Virus record (IMG/VR): IMGVR_UViG_3300044821_000131
Location: 124,001-188,000 of that record
Reading direction: 5' to 3' (one strand)
From: a virus
DNA length: 64,000 nucleotides
The notes under the pieces were generated by a model. The model saw only the letters and a program-made list of their open reading frames with translations. It had not been told where the DNA came from and did no database searches. The position numbers and the translations under genes are program-made. Positions 61,366 through 64,000 of the stretch are shown here, piece by piece; positions within the stretch are counted from its first letter, which is position 1; each line of letters opens with the position of its first letter.

Positions 61366-63399
61366 ATGAACATTGCCACACTTTATTCCGCTATGGTCGA
61401 CCGAATTAACCTGCTCGACCACGCTTACTGGGTGCAGAACGAACCTTTAGTCAGCGACCAGCAGTATGACCGAGAAATGCAGTCACTTATAGCGTTCGAA
61501 AAGGATCACCCCGATCTCGTATCTGTCAGAAGCCCGACCCAAAGAATTGGTGGCGGACTAGCATCTGGTTTCGTGTCCCGACCCCACGTGTTGCCTTGCC
61601 TGTCGCTGGATAACGTATTCAAGCCGTCCGATCTGGAACAAAAGATATTGGGCTGGCACACAGAATTGGGAATACGCGAAGATATTAAGATGCAGTGCAT
61701 TGTCGAGCCGAAGATCGACGGCCTGTCTCTGGATCTCAAATATAAGCACGGGGATCTGGTGCAAGCATTAACCCGAGGCAATGGCACCGAAGGTGATGAC
61801 GTCACTACGAATGCCAAGACCATCCACAGTATACCGTTTTATGTGCCAGGATTCGGTAAGGACTCGGACATCCATGTTCGTGGAGAGGTGTTCCTGACTT
61901 TCGAGGATTTCAAATTGATTAACGAGCGCCAAGAAACTTTGGGACGCGAGAAGTTCGCGAATCCAAGAAACGCCGCGTCAGGTTCGATGAAACTACTGGA
62001 TTCGTTCGAAGTAGCTCAGCGGCGGCTCAGCTTTATGCCGTATCACGTGTTGAACGGGTGCCATACATTAGTGCCCGTATATCAGGATGAGCTGCATGGA
62101 TGGTTCAAAGACATGGGATTCAAGGCAGTGCCTTGGTTCAAGGTCGGAGACAACGTTGAAGATGTAGTGGACTGGGTAATGAAGTTTGAAGCACTACGGC
62201 CTACGATGACCTTCCCGGTTGACGGGGCAGTCATCAAACTGAACTATCGTCCTTGTTGGGACCAATTAACCAATTCGACCCGTGCTGTGCGATGGGGCTA
62301 TGCCTACAAGTATGCACCTTCGGAAGTTGAAACCGTGTTGAATTCCATAACCGTTCAGGTAGGACGTACCGGGGCGTTGGCGCCAGTGGCTGAATTGGAA
62401 CCTGTGGAGATCGATGGCAGCGTCATTGGTCGGGCGTCGTTACATAACTTCGATGAGATCGACAGGCTGGACGTTCGTGTGGGCGATACAGTTGTTATAG
62501 CGAAACAGGGGGAGATTATTCCTAATGTTGTTCGGGTGGTAAAAGCGAAGCGTAACAAAAACTGTACAGTTTTTGTTCCACCAGAAGCCTGTCCAATTTG
62601 TCAGTCCCCAGTTGAGAAAAAGACACTCAGTGACGGCAAGACACAAAGCGTGGCTATTTATTGCAACAATAAACAATGTCCGGCGATTCGCATCGGATCA
62701 ATTATACACTGGGCGGCCAAGGCTCAGATGGACATTGAGGGCTTAGGAGAATCGTCCGCAGAGAGCCTCTTCAATCTGTTGCACGTCGACAGCATTGACA
62801 AGCTATATGAGCTGACCGTCAAGAGTCTTCGTGGAGTATCTGGCAATGTCTTCGGCGCCAAGGAGGCTGAGAACCTCTACAACGCGATCCAGGCCAGCAA
62901 GGACCGAGGCATGGAAGCAGTACTGGCGGGATTGGGAATCGATCACATTGGTAACACGTTGGCCCGAAAGCTTGCTCTTCGCTACGAGGACCTGTGGGCC
63001 TTTTTGAATACCGATACTCCGGAATTGCAGAAGCAGGTAGGACCTGTAGTTTTGAAATCGCTTGAAGACAATGACGAGTGGATACGCATTATGGTAATGA
63101 AACTTGAGAAACACGGTGTCAATTTAAAATCGAAAACGTTTAACCCTGCGGCGGCTTCTGGAGCGTTGGCCGGAAAATCGATATGCTTTACCGGAACATT
63201 AAGCATGGATCGCGATGAGGCGGCACGACTGGCAGAAGCGAAAGGAGCCAAGGTGGTCAACAGTATAAGCAAGAAACTGTCTTATTTGGTAGTGGGTGAC
63301 AGCGCTGGCTCCAAGTTGGACAAGGCCAAGGCTTTGGGAACGGTACAGATCATTGGAGAAGAAGACTTCTTGAAACTAATAGGCAAAACGGATGAGTAA
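61366..63399 (+). CDS. ligA: NAD-dependent DNA ligase
   Basis: 677 residues, the full length of bacterial LigA. Domains in order: Ia NMN-binding region with YDREMQSL (34-41), adenylation domain with the nucleophile K116 in EPKIDGLSL and later VRGEVFLTFEDF and FANPRNAASGSM, an OB domain (about 320-400), a four-Cys zinc finger (CPICQSP and YCNNKQCPA, about 408-433), helix-hairpin-helix repeats (about 450-590), and a C-terminal BRCT domain (from about 595, KSICFTGTLSMDRDEAARLA). It seals nicks in DNA using NAD+. All catalytic parts appear intact; the BRCT and zinc finger, often lost in phage copies, are retained. It overlaps the next gene by eight bases. Confidence 0.92.
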   Translation: MNIATLYSAMVDRINLLDHAYWVQNEPLVSDQQYDREMQSLIAFEKDHPDLVSVRSPTQRIGGGLASGFVSRPHVLPCLSLDNVFKPSDLEQKILGWHTELGIREDIKMQCIVEPKIDGLSLDLKYKHGDLVQALTRGNGTEGDDVTTNAKTIHSIPFYVPGFGKDSDIHVRGEVFLTFEDFKLINERQETLGREKFANPRNAASGSMKLLDSFEVAQRRLSFMPYHVLNGCHTLVPVYQDELHGWFKDMGFKAVPWFKVGDNVEDVVDWVMKFEALRPTMTFPVDGAVIKLNYRPCWDQLTNSTRAVRWGYAYKYAPSEVETVLNSITVQVGRTGALAPVAELEPVEIDGSVIGRASLHNFDEIDRLDVRVGDTVVIAKQGEIIPNVVRVVKAKRNKNCTVFVPPEACPICQSPVEKKTLSDGKTQSVAIYCNNKQCPAIRIGSIIHWAAKAQMDIEGLGESSAESLFNLLHVDSIDKLYELTVKSLRGVSGNVFGAKEAENLYNAIQASKDRGMEAVLAGLGIDHIGNTLARKLALRYEDLWAFLNTDTPELQKQVGPVVLKSLEDNDEWIRIMVMKLEKHGVNLKSKTFNPAAASGALAGKSICFTGTLSMDRDEAARLAEAKGAKVVNSISKKLSYLVVGDSAGSKLDKAKALGTVQIIGEEDFLKLIGKTDE

Positions 63400-63883
63400 G
63401 AAACCAACCATTACTTCGGTGATAGATCCATTGTGTGAATGCGACAATTGTGGGCATCGCTGTGGTTGTAGCAAGCTGGCTCAAATTCACAATCTGTTGG
63501 ATCGACTCGACGTGGGTGGGGAGATGCCGGCAGGTGATTGTCCCAAGTGCGGATGTTTCAGTTATTTGGTCAAGCCAGAGGTTGTTGTTAGCTTCACACG
63601 TCAAGCTGGAGAAGATATTAAAAAACTTGATGGCTGCGTTACCCACTATACCAAAGATCTTCGTGGTCTCTTGGAAGAACAGCTGGTAAAGGAGATCAAT
63701 AAAAATCCTATCTTGGCACGAATGAACAAGATGCCGAGATGCTCCAGCGCAATCGATAGATTTGGTACCTACAAAACGACGGTGGTGTTCGAAACGGACT
63801 TAGATTGGATCACCATGCAGCAAGTGCTGCAGTGGACTTATGACACATTTGGCATGACCGGGTCGTTTGAAAAATATGAGTGA
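63392..63883 (+). CDS. zinc-ribbon-containing hypothetical protein
   Basis: 163 residues. N-terminal cysteines CECDNCGHRCGC and a CPKCGCFSYL pair (about residues 50-60, after EMPAGDCP) form one or two zinc sites. The C-terminal half is helical, followed by a beta stretch (TYKTTVVFETDLDWITM). Overlaps both ligase and the next gene by eight bases. The N-terminal half resembles zinc-ribbon proteins common in phages; function unknown. Confidence 0.55.
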   Translation: MSKKPTITSVIDPLCECDNCGHRCGCSKLAQIHNLLDRLDVGGEMPAGDCPKCGCFSYLVKPEVVVSFTRQAGEDIKKLDGCVTHYTKDLRGLLEEQLVKEINKNPILARMNKMPRCSSAIDRFGTYKTTVVFETDLDWITMQQVLQWTYDTFGMTGSFEKYE

Positions 63884-64000
63884 CAGACCTCACATTGAAC
63901 CCAATATGAAGATTAAACTAGGATGGGTGTCCGATAGTCATCTGGGCTATTCGCAGTACGGGTCGTCGAAACGTAGACGTGACTTCGCGTTGGGGCTGAA
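63876..64000 (+). CDS. SbcD/Mre11-type nuclease, N-terminal fragment
   Basis: Runs off the window end; 41 complete codons are visible. From residue 14 the sequence KLGWVSDSHLGYSQYG, followed by RRRDFALG, matches the first metal-binding motif (D-x-H) of SbcD/Mre11 metallophosphoesterases, equivalent to T4 gp47. The start overlaps the previous gene by eight bases. Such nucleases with an SbcC/gp46 partner process DNA ends in recombination-dependent replication; the partner would be expected beyond the window. Confidence 0.65.
   Translation, partial: MSDRPHIEPNMKIKLGWVSDSHLGYSQYGSSKRRRDFALGL

Noticed and set aside
1-64000. tRNA genes, integrase, insertion sequences
   Set aside because: None recognised by eye in either strand; a tRNA search program would be needed to exclude tRNAs fully.

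Overview
The window reads as a contiguous piece of a large lytic phage with a contractile tail (myovirus type). It shows a HK97-type capsid gene, tail sheath and tube, a gp5-like spike, a baseplate-J-like wedge gene, long tail fibres and a large terminase. Genes are packed tightly, with many stop/start overlaps of the ATGA or TAATG type. I saw no integrase, transposase, rRNA, tRNA or CRISPR array. The many small accessory genes and the phage-borne LigA, RNase H-like and SbcD-like genes fit a jumbo phage. The host cannot be named from the sequence.

Layout. (1) 0-11.9 kb: head region on the plus strand, with a putative prohead protease, a scaffold/internal head candidate, a decoration-protein candidate, the major capsid protein followed by a strong terminator, and neck candidates. 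(2) 12-20.1 kb: a giant sheath gene, tail tube, spike, and tail-assembly-chaperone candidates whose reading frames suggest a -1 frameshift. (3) 20.1-37.7 kb: tape-measure candidate, hub and wedge genes. A sigma-70-like factor sits among the baseplate genes. (4) 37.7-45.3 kb: two long fibres with Gly-Pro-Thr collagen-like repeats; the second carries an SGNH esterase domain. (5) 45.3-47.1 kb: an FkbM-type methyltransferase and a GT4-type glycosyltransferase, in a good position to decorate the fibres. (6) 47.0-56.2 kb: a primase-like gene and the large terminase on the minus strand, enclosing plus-strand genes that include another head-like protein and small genes of unknown role. (7) 56.2-64 kb: a plus-strand run of short, mostly unknown genes around an RNase H-like gene, ending in a full-length NAD-dependent DNA ligase and the start of an SbcD/Mre11-type nuclease.

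Working together: regions 1-4 build the virion, region 5 probably modifies it, TerL packages DNA, and regions 6-7 serve DNA metabolism. Points of most interest are the fibre-modification pair, the sigma factor in the baseplate operon, a Gly-Ser-Gly-Tyr repeat domain spread across three virion genes (doubling the sheath), and a recurrent hydrophobic-Lys-x-Ala motif in the head proteins that may mark maturation cleavage sites. Functional calls rest on reading sequence motifs and gene order; no database search was possible.
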